From positions 372,001 through 436,000 of the forward strand of contig JADKDT010000003.1 in the NCBI GenBank assembly GCA_016714465.1: a DNA stretch of 64,000 nucleotides, read 5' to 3'. Made by a program: the position numbers and the translations under genes. The notes beneath the pieces were generated by a model. That model made no database searches. It saw only the letters and a program-made list of their open reading frames with translations, and was not told where the DNA came from. Each line of letters begins with the position of its first letter. Position 1 is the first letter of the stretch. The DNA is from Candidatus Brachythrix odensensis. GTDB lineage: Bacteria; Chloroflexota; Anaerolineae; J036; Brachytrichaceae. Below, piece by piece: positions 17,349-26,480 of the stretch.

Positions 17349-18044
17349 ATGGAAGTCGCGAAAGTCGAGCACGTCTCGCGGGTATACAAAACGGGCGATG
17401 TCGAGACAGCAGCACTCAAGGATGTGAGCATATCCATCGAGGCGGGCGAATTCGCCGCCCTGGTCGGCCCGTCCGGCTCAGGCAAGACCACCCTGCTGCA
17501 ATTGATCGGGTGTCTGGACACGCCCAGCAGCGGCAGAATCATCATCGCCGGCCAGGATGTCAGCAAACTGAACCGCGATCAGCGGGCCGACACGCGCCGG
17601 GCAAAGATCGGTTTCGTCTTTCAGTTTTTCGCCCTCATCCCGACCCTGACCGCCTTTGAGAATGTCGAGATGCCGCTGCTGCTGAACGGGCTGCCCGCCG
17701 CCGAGCGCAGCGCCCGGGTCCAGCAACTCCTCGACGCGGTCGGCCTCAAGGAGCGGACCCATCGCCGGCCCGACCAGCTTAGCGGCGGCGAACAGCAGCG
17801 GGTCGCCATCGCCCGTGCCCTGGCCTCGAAGCCCGCCCTGATCCTGGCCGACGAGCCCACCGCGAACCTCGACACCGAGAACGGCAGGCAGGTCATGGAA
17901 ATCATGCAGCGGCTGAATCGCGAGACCGGCGTCACTTTTGTCTTCGCCACCCACGACCCGCGCGTCATCGCCTATGCGAGCCGGGTCATTACGTTGCGTG
18001 ATGGCCAGGTGGCCGCGAACGGGGCCGGGGCGGCGAAGGTCTGA
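17349..18044 (+). CDS. LolD/MacB-type ABC transporter ATPase
   Basis: 231 residues. Walker A GPSGSGKTT near residue 40, Q-loop (FVFQFFALIPTLTAFENV), ABC signature LSGGEQQRVAIARAL near residue 142, Walker B LILADEPTANLD and the H-loop ATHDP. The subgroup is the LolD/MacB/FtsE type that pairs with FtsX-fold permeases, here the two genes upstream. The start is ATG 17349, which has AAGGAG 6 bp before it; an in-frame TTG at 17331 does not. It is followed after 1 bp by the adaptor gene. Confidence 0.93.
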   Translation: MEVAKVEHVSRVYKTGDVETAALKDVSISIEAGEFAALVGPSGSGKTTLLQLIGCLDTPSSGRIIIAGQDVSKLNRDQRADTRRAKIGFVFQFFALIPTLTAFENVEMPLLLNGLPAAERSARVQQLLDAVGLKERTHRRPDQLSGGEQQRVAIARALASKPALILADEPTANLDTENGRQVMEIMQRLNRETGVTFVFATHDPRVIAYASRVITLRDGQVAANGAGAAKV

Positions 18045-18045
18045 G

Positions 18046-19368
18046 ATGCGTGCAATTTTCAGAATCGCGTGGATCGCCGCGCTTGCGCTGACGGCCTGCG
18101 CGCCCAACACCCCCCAGCCCTTGCCGACCATCGCCCTCGACAGCGCGGGCGGGGCGCCGCGGGCGGCCACGCCGCAGCGCCCCGCCGGCGGTATCGCCGC
18201 GTCCGGGGTGGTCGCGCCAGCCCAGGAGGTTCGCCTGGGGTTTATGGTCAGCGAGCGGATCAAGACCATCAGCGCCAGCGCGGGCGATGCGGTCAAGGCC
18301 GGTCAGGTCCTGGCTGAGTTGGACGACACCGAGCAGCAGGGCCAGATTCGCCAGGCTGAGACCGCCGTCGCAGTCGCTCAGGCCGCCTACGACCTGGTGG
18401 CCGCCGGGCCGCCGACCTTCGAGCAGATCCTCCAGGCCGAGGCAGCCTTCATCACGGCCCGCGCGGCCTACAGCCGGACCCTTGCCCCCGCCGCGCCGGC
18501 CGAGATTGGCGCCGCCTCCGCGGCGCTGGTTGCCGCCAACGCGCGCTACAAACAGGTGACGGACGGCCCAACCATCGGCGACACCGCCGCCGCAGCTGCC
18601 GCGCTGCGGACCGCCGAGGCCGTCCTGCGGCAGGCCCAGGGGGCCTACGACCGGGCCTTCGCCCGCAACCCGGCCGGGATCGGGGCCGACCCGGCCGCGC
18701 TGGGGCTCGAGAAGGCGACCAACGATTACAGCATTGCCCAAGCCGCCTATGACGCGGTCGCGGGCTCGGCCAACGCAGCCGAACTTAGCGCCGCCAAGCA
18801 GCAGGTTGCCGCTGCCAGCGCCCAACTTGATCGGCTGATCCGCCCGGTGGCGGTCTGGGACCGTGAGCAGGCTCAGGCGAATCTCGCCGCCGCCCAGTCC
18901 AGGCTGGACGACCTGCGAGCGGGCGCGCGGCCGGAACAGCGACGCGTCGTCGAAGCCCAGCTCGAGGCGGCGACAGCGGCTCTGGCCGGACAGAAAGGAC
19001 GCCTGCAACGCTACGCGCTGATCGCGCCGATGAACGCGGTGGTGGTCCGGCGCGCCGCGCAGCCCGGCGAGATCGCCGTGGCCGGGACGCCCGTGCTGGT
19101 GTTGGCCGATCTGGAGCGCCTGCGGGTCGAGACGACTGATCTGAGCGAGCGCGACGCGCCAAAGGTCGCTGTTGGACAGGCCGTCACCGTCTTCATCAAG
19201 GCTCTAAACCAAAGCGTGCCCGGCCGCGTAAGCGGTATTGCGCCTTTGGCGGATACGTTGGGCGGGGATGTCGTCTACAAGACGACCATCGAACTCGACA
19301 ACCGCCCGGCCGGCCTGCGTGCGGGCATGACGGTCGATGTGCAGTTCGGCGCGGGGCGAACACCCTAA
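18046..19368 (+). CDS. HlyD/MacA-type membrane fusion lipoprotein
   Basis: 440 residues. A lipoprotein signal (ALALTAC, Cys near residue 18) is followed by a Pro-rich segment, then half of a lipoyl/biotinyl-like domain (SASAGDAVKAGQVLAELDDT), a long Ala/Gln-rich coiled-coil hairpin (residues about 95-320), the second lipoyl half (LIAPMNAVVVRRAAQPGEIA) and a beta-barrel with VGQAVTVFIKALN. This is the usual adaptor of MacAB-like exporters. As the only extracytoplasmic partner in the operon it would bridge to the outer surface or bind the substrate. The stop TAA lies inside the arm of a palindrome. Confidence 0.9.
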   Translation: MRAIFRIAWIAALALTACAPNTPQPLPTIALDSAGGAPRAATPQRPAGGIAASGVVAPAQEVRLGFMVSERIKTISASAGDAVKAGQVLAELDDTEQQGQIRQAETAVAVAQAAYDLVAAGPPTFEQILQAEAAFITARAAYSRTLAPAAPAEIGAASAALVAANARYKQVTDGPTIGDTAAAAAALRTAEAVLRQAQGAYDRAFARNPAGIGADPAALGLEKATNDYSIAQAAYDAVAGSANAAELSAAKQQVAAASAQLDRLIRPVAVWDREQAQANLAAAQSRLDDLRAGARPEQRRVVEAQLEAATAALAGQKGRLQRYALIAPMNAVVVRRAAQPGEIAVAGTPVLVLADLERLRVETTDLSERDAPKVAVGQAVTVFIKALNQSVPGRVSGIAPLADTLGGDVVYKTTIELDNRPAGLRAGMTVDVQFGAGRTP

Positions 19369-19428
19369 GGGTTGGCCCCGTTTCGCCTTAACCGGCCGCA
19401 GTTCCATGCGGGCCAACCCTTAGGGTGT
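19360..19428. terminator. Long inverted repeat between convergent genes
   Basis: 19-bp perfect arms (19360-19378 and 19410-19428, ACACCCTAAGGGTTGGCCC and its inverse) with a 31-nt loop lie between the exporter operon and the convergent SDR gene. They include the adaptor's TAA stop. No U-tract follows, so a terminator role is inferred from position only. Confidence 0.5.
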
Positions 19429-19442
19429 CCGCGCGAGGCGGT

Positions 19443-20192
19443 CTAGCGCGCCAAAAATCCCCCGTCGACGGGGATGACGGCCCCGCACACGTAGTCCGAC
19501 GCGCGCGCGGCCAGGAACACGGCGATGCCCATGAGTTCCTCGGAGGTGCCCAGCCGGCCGATCGGGATGCGCTCGAGGATCTGGCGCTTGCGCTCGGGAT
19601 TGGCCGTCAGGCGTGGGCGGGTCATCTCGGTGTCGATGTAGCCCGGGGCGATGGCGTTGACGTTGATGCCCCGGCCCGCCCACTCATTTGACAGGGCCTT
19701 GGTGAGCTGGGCCAGGCCGGCCTTGCTGGCCGCATACGAGGGCGCGAGCGTGCCGCCGACAAAGGACAGCATCGAGGCGATGTTGATGATTTTGCCGCGA
19801 CCTTTGTCCAGCATCACCCGCCCGGCCAGTTGACACAGCAAAAAGACCGAGGTCAGGTTGATCTCGAGCATCTGATCCCAGACCTCGATTGGGAATTCCT
19901 CGGCTTTCTGCAGATGGGTGATCCCGTGGCAGTTCACGAGGATGTCGAGTGTGCCGAGCTGGGCCATCGCTTTGTCGAAGCCGCGTTTCAGCGCGTCGCG
20001 ATCGGCGAGGTCGGCCTGGATGGCGCTGAAACCGCCGGCCTTCGCCACCTCAAAGACGCCCGGTCCGCGCGACAGCACGGCCACCGTGGCCCCGCGCTCG
20101 CGATACGCCCGGGCGATCGCCATCGCGATCCCGCTTTCATTCCCGGCGCCGGTGACGAGCGCCTTCTGGCCGGTCAGATCGAAAATATCCAT
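19443..20192 (-). CDS. Short-chain dehydrogenase/reductase
   Basis: About 250 residues, classical SDR. The nucleotide-binding motif is T-G-A-x3-S-G-I-A (TGAGNESGIAMAIA), with Ala where most members have Gly; NCHG stands for the NNAG strand motif; the catalytic Ser is in NIASMLSF, and YAASK gives the Tyr-x3-Lys pair; the C-terminus has PGYIDTEM and a typical AVIPVDGGF ending. In size and sequence it resembles gluconate 5-dehydrogenase/2-deoxygluconate dehydrogenases, but the substrate is not certain. ATG 20192 (MDIFDLTG) is preferred; the frame upstream runs through a palindrome and encodes nothing recognisable. Confidence 0.88.
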   Translation of the reverse strand: MDIFDLTGQKALVTGAGNESGIAMAIARAYRERGATVAVLSRGPGVFEVAKAGGFSAIQADLADRDALKRGFDKAMAQLGTLDILVNCHGITHLQKAEEFPIEVWDQMLEINLTSVFLLCQLAGRVMLDKGRGKIINIASMLSFVGGTLAPSYAASKAGLAQLTKALSNEWAGRGINVNAIAPGYIDTEMTRPRLTANPERKRQILERIPIGRLGTSEELMGIAVFLAARASDYVCGAVIPVDGGFLAR

Positions 20193-20246
20193 ACTGGCCA
20201 TTGTCGCCAGATGGCGCGATCGCGCCAGCGCAGTCGTTTCGGTATC

Positions 20247-20312
20247 CACCACAAAGACACAAAGGCACAAAGAACAACCTGTATTCCTTTGTGTCTTTGT
20301 GTCTTTGTGGTG
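20247..20312. repeat. CACAAAG-type long palindrome
   Basis: 26-bp arms 20247-20272 and 20287-20312, one mismatch, built from the direct heptamer-like unit CACAAAG/A repeated three times (CACAAAGACACAAAGGCAC). It lies upstream of the SDR gene. This wording is common between genes of several environmental phyla. Confidence 0.8.
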
Positions 20313-20359
20313 AAATGATCCCGATCGGCCGATCCCCACCTGCGGTCCGCGGTCTGCGG

Positions 20360-23158
20360 TCAGTTCCTCGCTTTCATCGTCAGTAACAGCAGATCCTGAT
20401 CCACCGGCAGGCGGGTCACCCGCACCCCACAGGCTTCAAAGATGGCGTTCGTGATGGCCGGGGTGGTCGGGATGGACGAGATCTCGCCCACGCCCTTGGC
20501 CCCATACGGCCCATCCGCGGCCGGATCCTCGATGATGAACGAGGCGATCTCGGGGGTGTGCTTGATGCTGGGCATCTTGTAGCGGGCGAACTTGTTGGTG
20601 AAGGGCACGCCCTTCTCGATGATGTATTCCTCGGTCAGGGCGTTGCCCATGCACATCACGATCCCGCCTTCGACCTGGCCCTGCAGGGCGAGCGGGTTGA
20701 TCGCCCTGCCCACGTCGGTGGCGCTGATGATCTTCTTACAGGCCACCTCGCCCGTGTCGAGGTTGACCTCGACCAGGGCGGCCTGGGCGGCATAGCTGAA
20801 GGCGAAGTGCATGTCGCCGCCGGTGCCCAACGGTTTGGTCTCGGGCGCGAGATAGGCGTTGCTCAGGCGGGTGCTCCGGCCCTCGCGCTTGGCCTGAGTG
20901 ACCACGTCGCCGATGGAGACCTGGCCGTTGTGGTTGCGGGCCATCCCGTTTTCGAAGCGCACATCCCGCGGGGTGACATCCAGCATCTCGGCCGCGACCT
21001 CAGCCAGCTTCTCGCGCAGCTTGATCGAGCTGAGCCGGGCTGCGTTGCCGGTGACATAGGTCTGGCGCGAGGCGGTGGTCGGCCCGCCGTCGGGGGTGAG
21101 GTCGGTGTCGCTCAGGAGCACCCGAACGTTCTTGAATGGGATGCCCAGCTCCTCGGCTGCGATCGCGGCCAGCACCCCCGGCAGGCCCTGGCCGATCTCG
21201 GCCGCGCTGGTGCGCACCTCGGCCGTGCCGTCCTCGTAGGCCTCGACTTCGACCTCGCTCCTGTCGGCCGCCCCGCCGCCCAGGCCGGTGTTCTTGTAGG
21301 CGCAGGCGAAGCCCCAGCCATAGGCCTTGTTGCCCTCGCGCCACGCCCGCGGGCCCGCGCTCGTGAGCCCGGCCGCGGCAAGGTCGCGCTCGAACTCGCC
21401 CCTGACCGCGTCGATGCACTTGATCAGCCCGGCCGCCTCGCGGATCTCGGCCCCGGTGTTGGTGGTTGAACCGATCTTGAGCGCGTTGATCTCGCGCAGC
21501 CGAATCGGGTCCATCTTGAGTTTGCGGGCCATCTCGTCCAGCGCGCTCTCGATGGCGAAAGCCGATTGAGTGACCCCAAATCCGCGGAAGGCGCCGGTCG
21601 GGACGTTGTTTGTATACACCGCGTGGCAGTCGATCTTGACGTGCGGCACGTCATACGGGCCGCTGGCGTGGGTGGCCGCCCGGGTCATGACCTTGTCGCT
21701 CAGGCTGGCATAAGCCCCGGCGTCGCCCCACAGCTCGATCTTCATCGCGTTCAGCCGGCCATCCTTCATCGCCCCCACGCTCAGGGTGAACTTGACCGCA
21801 TGCCGTTTGGGGTGGAAAACCAGCGACTCGTCGCGCCGATACAGGATTTTGACCGGATGGCCGGTGGCCTGGGCGAGCAGGGCCACATGGATCTGGGCGG
21901 CGATGTCCTCCTTGCCGCCAAACCCGCCGCCGACCAGGGCGCCCTTGATCCGGATCTGCTTCTCCTCGATCCCAAGCGCGGCCGCGACCTGCTGCCGGTC
22001 GGCATACGGGATTTGCGATCCAACGGTGATCTCAAACCTGCCGTCGGGGGTGATCGGCCCGATCGAGCACTCGGGCTCCAGAAAGGCGTGCTCAGTCGTG
22101 GCGGTCTGATACTCGCCCGTCACGACGATGTCGCTGGCCTGCAGGGCCGCGTCCACATCGCCCTTGTTCACAAAAATGTGTTTGAGCTCGTTGCCATGCA
22201 CGTAACTGCCGGCCGGCGGGGTCTCATGCACGAGCGGCGCGCCGGGGAGCAGGGCGTCGACCGGGTTGTCGACCACCGGTAGAAGTTCATATGTCACGTC
22301 GATCAGGTCGGCGGCGGCATGGGCGATGGCCTGGGTGTCAGCCGCGACGAGGGCGACCGCGTCACCGACGTAGCGGACCTTGTCATGGCACAACACCGGC
22401 CAGTCGTGGATGACCAGGCCGTGCAGGTTCCGGCCTGGCACATCGGCGTGGGTGAGGACGGCCCGCACCCCGGGCAAGGCCCGGGCCCGGCTCGTGTCGA
22501 TGCTGAGAATGCGGGCGTGCGGCACGCCGGCCCGCTTGGTCGCGCCGTAAAGCATGCCCTCGAATACGTAGTCGTCGGTGTACTTGGCCGCGCCGGTGAC
22601 CTTGGCCACCGCGTCAGGCCGGGGCAGGGGCCGGCCCACGTAGTTCAGCGGCGCAACGGTCCGGGGCAGGTTCGGGGTGAAGTGGGGCTCGCTGGTACCC
22701 TTGCTGCGGGCGGCGTCCTTGATCGCGTTGATGACGCTGATGTAGCCGGTGCAGCGGCAATAGGTGTCCTTCAAGGCATGCTTGATGTCGTCATCGCTGG
22801 GCTCGGCCTTTTGCTCGAGCAGCGCTTTGCCGGTCATGATCAGCCCCGGCGTGCAGAACCCGCACTGGACCGCGCCATGGTCGACAAAAGCCTGCTGCAG
22901 GGGGTGCAGGCGCTCGCCCTCGGCCAGCCCCTCGATGGTGGTGATCGCCCGCCCGGCCGCTTTGAGGGCCGGGTAGATGCAGGAGTTCACCGGCACGCCG
23001 TCGACCAGCACCGTGCAAATCCCGCATTCGGCCTCGTTGCAGCCGATCTTGGTGCCGGTCAGGCCAAGCCGCTCGCGCAGCACGCTGGCCAGAAAATCCG
23101 ATGCGAGCACATCCACTTCGCGGGCGGTCCCGTTCACGATAAAAGTCAAGATTGGCAT
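20360..23158 (-). CDS. Xanthine dehydrogenase-family fused FeS-molybdenum subunit
   Basis: 932 residues joining two subunits that are usually separate. Residues 1-150 are the two 2Fe-2S domains: plant-type cluster GCNEAECGICTV ... NSC and the CGFCTPG ... CRCTGY cluster. Residues about 165-930 are the molybdopterin-binding large subunit with VGDAVALVAA, the GGGFGGKEDI loop, TGAFRGFG and the active-site Glu region GAKGVGEISS near the end. Such enzymes hydroxylate purines or other heteroaromatics or aldehydes using water. The FAD subunit is encoded just upstream on the same strand, and a nucleoside-type ABC importer is divergent, which favours a purine substrate; this is inference, as the family is broad. 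Confidence 0.92.
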   Translation of the reverse strand: MPILTFIVNGTAREVDVLASDFLASVLRERLGLTGTKIGCNEAECGICTVLVDGVPVNSCIYPALKAAGRAITTIEGLAEGERLHPLQQAFVDHGAVQCGFCTPGLIMTGKALLEQKAEPSDDDIKHALKDTYCRCTGYISVINAIKDAARSKGTSEPHFTPNLPRTVAPLNYVGRPLPRPDAVAKVTGAAKYTDDYVFEGMLYGATKRAGVPHARILSIDTSRARALPGVRAVLTHADVPGRNLHGLVIHDWPVLCHDKVRYVGDAVALVAADTQAIAHAAADLIDVTYELLPVVDNPVDALLPGAPLVHETPPAGSYVHGNELKHIFVNKGDVDAALQASDIVVTGEYQTATTEHAFLEPECSIGPITPDGRFEITVGSQIPYADRQQVAAALGIEEKQIRIKGALVGGGFGGKEDIAAQIHVALLAQATGHPVKILYRRDESLVFHPKRHAVKFTLSVGAMKDGRLNAMKIELWGDAGAYASLSDKVMTRAATHASGPYDVPHVKIDCHAVYTNNVPTGAFRGFGVTQSAFAIESALDEMARKLKMDPIRLREINALKIGSTTNTGAEIREAAGLIKCIDAVRGEFERDLAAAGLTSAGPRAWREGNKAYGWGFACAYKNTGLGGGAADRSEVEVEAYEDGTAEVRTSAAEIGQGLPGVLAAIAAEELGIPFKNVRVLLSDTDLTPDGGPTTASRQTYVTGNAARLSSIKLREKLAEVAAEMLDVTPRDVRFENGMARNHNGQVSIGDVVTQAKREGRSTRLSNAYLAPETKPLGTGGDMHFAFSYAAQAALVEVNLDTGEVACKKIISATDVGRAINPLALQGQVEGGIVMCMGNALTEEYIIEKGVPFTNKFARYKMPSIKHTPEIASFIIEDPAADGPYGAKGVGEISSIPTTPAITNAIFEACGVRVTRLPVDQDLLLLTMKARN

Positions 23159-23193
23159 GCTTATCTCCCAATTGTCTGAATCACGGATTCCCT

Positions 23194-23304
23194 GTCTGAA
23201 TCACGGATGACACGGAGGCTTCAGATTTCACGGAAGCGTTCGAAGTCAGTGAACTCCTACGCTTCCGTGTAATCTGCAGGGTCCGTGTTCTCCGTGATTC
23301 AGAC
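23194..23304. repeat. 45-bp imperfect inverted repeat at the FAD-subunit stop
   Basis: Arms 23194-23238 and 23260-23304 match at about 39 of 45 positions (edge GTCTGAATCACGGA). The outer unit is also directly repeated at 23174-23188. The TGA stop of the FAD-subunit gene (23299-23301) is in the outer edge of the element. Confidence 0.75.
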
Positions 23305-24192
23305 GGCAGCCCTTGCAATCGCATTCAGCATCGCCTCGCGCAGCAGCACCGGCAGCACCTCGCGCCGGTATTCGGCCGTGGCCCGGTGCGGGCTGGTACG
23401 CAGCTTCGATTCGCTCAGCAGGATAGCTGACGCGGTTTCGATGCTCTCGGAGGTGGCCGGTTTGCCGGCCAGAAAGGCCTCGGTCTGGGCGGCGCGGAAG
23501 GGGGTGGGCGCAACGGGCCCGACCGCGATCGCGGCCGACGCGATTTCGTCGCCGCGCAGTGTGACCCGGCAGGCCAACCCCGCGATCGGCAGGGCCACCC
23601 CTTGCGGGCGCATGATCCGGGCGAAGGCGCTGCCCTCATTCGGCCCGGTTGGAACGAAGCGGGCGGCGACGATGATCTGGCGCGCGCTGTCGATGGCGCT
23701 CTTGCCCGGGCCGCGGAAGGCCAGCGCCAGGGGCATCCACACCAGGCCGGGCGCTTCCGCCGTTCCGCCGGCCACCGCGATTTCCCCGCCCAGGGCGAGC
23801 AGCGCCAGGGTCCCGTCCGCGGCGGGCAGGGCGTGGGCGATGTTGCCCATCAGGGTGCCTACGTTGCGCACCTGCGGCCCGCCGATCAGCCCGCACGATT
23901 CCATGAGGGCCGTCCCGCCGACCCGAACCAGGGGCGAGGCCACAATTTGGGCATGGGTGGCCCCGCAGCCGATGACGATGAACCCGTCCTCGCTCCGCAC
24001 GTCCTGCCACCCCGCCATGCGGGTGACGTCAACGAGGGCCTCCGGTCGATCAGGGCCGGACTCGCGCGCATCGTCGACAAAATAGTCGGTGCCGCCTCCG
24101 ATGACTCGGGCAGCGCCGTTGTGCTTGGCGAGCAGCGCCAATGCGTCGTTGAGGGTGGCGGGCAGGTGGTAGTGGTTGATTCCGGTGGTCAT
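23299..24192 (-). CDS. Xanthine dehydrogenase-family FAD-binding subunit
   Basis: 297 residues, CoxM/XdhB type. The FAD-binding motifs are present: AARVIGGGTDYFVDDA near residue 28 (first FAD loop), ALMESCGLIGGPQVRNVGTL with N-x-G-T and GNIAHALPAADG near residues 92-118, and the C-terminal CO-dehydrogenase flavoprotein domain. It passes electrons from the FeS clusters of the fused subunit to NAD+ or another acceptor. It is the first gene of the operon and is 140 bp upstream of the fused subunit gene, with a palindrome in between. Its start faces the ABC importer start across a 174-bp divergent region. Confidence 0.9.
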   Translation of the reverse strand: MTTGINHYHLPATLNDALALLAKHNGAARVIGGGTDYFVDDARESGPDRPEALVDVTRMAGWQDVRSEDGFIVIGCGATHAQIVASPLVRVGGTALMESCGLIGGPQVRNVGTLMGNIAHALPAADGTLALLALGGEIAVAGGTAEAPGLVWMPLALAFRGPGKSAIDSARQIIVAARFVPTGPNEGSAFARIMRPQGVALPIAGLACRVTLRGDEIASAAIAVGPVAPTPFRAAQTEAFLAGKPATSESIETASAILLSESKLRTSPHRATAEYRREVLPVLLREAMLNAIARAAV

Positions 24193-24227
24193 GCTGTTTG
24201 CGGATATCCTCCCCGCTAGATTCTAAC

Positions 24228-24296
24228 GGTGTTTGATTGCGGGAGGCGATATCCCCCCGCGAAGCGGGGGGATATCGCCTCCGCAATCAAACACCG
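24228..24296. repeat. Long palindrome, GNA-tip family (copy 4), divergent promoter region
   Basis: Arms 24228-24260 and 24264-24296 pair over about 32 bp with a single bulge around GAA (tip GCGAAGC). It is the longest of the family and lies between the divergent dehydrogenase and importer operons, so both could be affected if it extrudes or binds a protein. Confidence 0.85.
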
Positions 24297-24366
24297 CCTA
24301 TAATTCGGCAATTGGGGATTTACTCCCCTCGAGACGCGACAGCACCGAACCAAACGGTTGAGGATC

Positions 24367-25446
24367 ATGCAACGCGCGAAATCACTTGCCGGACAGGCCA
24401 TGGAGGCGTTGACTCCCGTCATCGCCGTCCTGCTGGCGCTCGCCATCGGGGCCATCATGCTGCTGGCCCTGCAGGTAAATCCCGCCACCGCTTATGCGGC
24501 TCTGGCCGATGGCGCCTTTGGCAGCACCTTTGCCGTCGCCCAGACCCTGGTCAAGGCTACGCCATTGTTGCTGGTTGGGCTGGGGATCTGCATTGCGTTC
24601 CGCGGCGGCGTGATCAACATCGGCGGGGAAGGCCAGATCATCGTTGGGGCGCTGGCCACGACCGCCTTCACCCTCGGTTTCCCGGACGCGCCCCTGCTCG
24701 TGCTGCTGCCGGGCGGTCTGATCTGCGGGATGCTGGTCGGTGGCCTGTGGGGCGGGATCGCGGGCGTGCTCAAGGCCCGCTTTGGGGTGAACGAAATCCT
24801 GACCACGATCATGATGAATGCCATCGCCGTGCAGCTCTCGAACTTTTTGCTGCGCGGCCCGATGATCGACCCAAAGGAAATCGTGTCTGGCACGCTGCTG
24901 GCCCAGTCGGCGCGCCTGCCGGAAACGTCCTGGCTGCCGCGCCTCATCCCGCAGACGCTGCTGCATGCCGGGGCCATCTTCGCCGTGGTGATGGCTGTGC
25001 TGGTGTATGTGCTGCTGTGGCGCACAGTCCTGGGCTATCGCATCCGGGCTGTCGGGCTGAACGCCGACGCCGCCCGCTATGCCGGCATCCGCGTCCCGGT
25101 CTACCAGGCTCTCGCCCTGCTGCTGAGCGGCGCGCTGGCCGGCCTGGCCGGCGCGGTCGAGGTGCTGGGCGTGTCGCATCGAATGATGGAAGGCGTCTCC
25201 GGCGGGTATGGCTTCAGCGGGATCGTAGCGGCATTGTTCGGAAAGCTGCACCCGCTCGGGGCGATCCCGGCCTCGGTCCTGTTTGGCTCGCTCCTCGTCG
25301 GGGCCGACAAGATGCAGCGGGCGGTGCAGGTGCCCTCGGCCCTGATCGACGCCCTGAATGGCCTGGTCGTTCTTTTTGTCGTCGGCAGCGATATCCTGGT
25401 GCGGCGCCGGGCGCAGCGCCGGCGTGAGCAGGAGCCGCACGCATGA
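24367..25446 (+). CDS. BMP-type nucleoside ABC importer, permease 1
   Basis: About 359 residues, YufP/NupP-like permease of the branched-chain type fold. About ten TM helices; conserved segments VINIGGEGQIIVGA and FGVNEILTTIMMN, and the late GIRVPVYQALALLLSGALAG. It pairs with the next gene's permease to import purine nucleosides or related compounds in this family. ATG 24367 is taken as start because GAGG lies 5 bp upstream; the in-frame TTG at 24358 is less likely. The stop overlaps the next gene's ATG (ATGA). Confidence 0.9.
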   Translation: MQRAKSLAGQAMEALTPVIAVLLALAIGAIMLLALQVNPATAYAALADGAFGSTFAVAQTLVKATPLLLVGLGICIAFRGGVINIGGEGQIIVGALATTAFTLGFPDAPLLVLLPGGLICGMLVGGLWGGIAGVLKARFGVNEILTTIMMNAIAVQLSNFLLRGPMIDPKEIVSGTLLAQSARLPETSWLPRLIPQTLLHAGAIFAVVMAVLVYVLLWRTVLGYRIRAVGLNADAARYAGIRVPVYQALALLLSGALAGLAGAVEVLGVSHRMMEGVSGGYGFSGIVAALFGKLHPLGAIPASVLFGSLLVGADKMQRAVQVPSALIDALNGLVVLFVVGSDILVRRRAQRRREQEPHA

Positions 25447-26378
25447 ACGAATTGTTCACCCTTCCGGTCCTGCTGGGCGTGCTGTATTCGGGGGTCCGTC
25501 TCGCCACCCCGTATCTGTACGCCGCCCTGGGCGAGATGTTCGCCCAACGCTCGGGGGTGGTTAATCTGGGCGTGGACGGCATCATGCTCATGGGCGCGTT
25601 CACCGCCTTCTTCATCGTCACCAATACAGGCAGCCTGGCCCTCGGCATGCTGGGGGCGATGCTGATCGGCCTGCTGATGGGGCTGCTGATGTCCTTTGTC
25701 AGCGTGAACCTGCGGGCCGTGCAGGGCATCAGCGGGATCGGGCTGTATCTGTTTGGGCTGGGCTTGTCGTCGCTGTTGTTCAAGCGCCTGCTCGGCAGCA
25801 CCAAGGCCATCGACGGCTTCCAGGCCATCCCGATTCCCTTTCTGAGCGACCTGCCCTATGTCGGGGATGTGTTCTTCAAGCACAACGCGCTCGTTTACGT
25901 TGCCTTTGCGCTCGTCCCGGTGGCGGCCTTTGTGCTCAACCGGACCACCCTCGGGCTCAAGATCCGGGCGGCCGGGATGAAGCCCGAGGCCGCTGACTCG
26001 TTGGGCGTGAGCGTGGCGGGGGTGCGCTACTTCTGCGTGTGCCTGGGCGGGGTGATGGCCGGCGTGGCCGGCGCGTCGCTGTCGATCGGGCTGATCAACC
26101 TGTTTCAGGAGAACATGACCAGCGGGCTGGGCTTCATTGCCGTGGCGCTGGTTTACTTCGGCGGTTGGACTCCGGTAGGGGTGATGGTGGGCGCGCTCTT
26201 GTTCAGCATGGTCAACGCCTTTCAACTCTGGGTGCAGGTCAAGGACATCCTGCCCTCGTCCTATCGCGACTTCGTGGTCATGCTGCCGTATGTTCTGACG
26301 ATCGTCGCGCTTGTGTTTGGCCGCCGGGCGCGCCAACCCACAGCGCTGTCCAAGCCATTCTCGCGGGGGGAGAACTAA
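25443..26378 (+). CDS. BMP-type nucleoside ABC importer, permease 2
   Basis: 311 residues, YufQ/NupQ-like. Eight to nine TM helices; signature VVNLGVDGIMLMGAFTAF near residue 40, and the GLGFIAVALVYFGGW segment near residue 225. It overlaps permease 1 by 4 bp. The gene order here (permease, permease, binding protein, ATPase) differs from the common order in which the binding protein comes first. Confidence 0.9.
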   Translation: MNELFTLPVLLGVLYSGVRLATPYLYAALGEMFAQRSGVVNLGVDGIMLMGAFTAFFIVTNTGSLALGMLGAMLIGLLMGLLMSFVSVNLRAVQGISGIGLYLFGLGLSSLLFKRLLGSTKAIDGFQAIPIPFLSDLPYVGDVFFKHNALVYVAFALVPVAAFVLNRTTLGLKIRAAGMKPEAADSLGVSVAGVRYFCVCLGGVMAGVAGASLSIGLINLFQENMTSGLGFIAVALVYFGGWTPVGVMVGALLFSMVNAFQLWVQVKDILPSSYRDFVVMLPYVLTIVALVFGRRARQPTALSKPFSRGEN

Positions 26379-26480
26379 ATCGAGTTTGCGCGCTTTGGCC
26401 TGCGAAGCGCCGCCCGGCGCACATCCGAAAGACGCAAAGCTGCGCCGGCCGCGCCTTCCAAACAGGTCAAGGTCGCCCTG

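Noticed and set aside
24193..24366. Possible purine riboswitch before the nucleoside importer
   Set aside because: The leader is almost wholly taken up by one long palindrome; I could not find a three-way-junction aptamer or its conserved loop bases.
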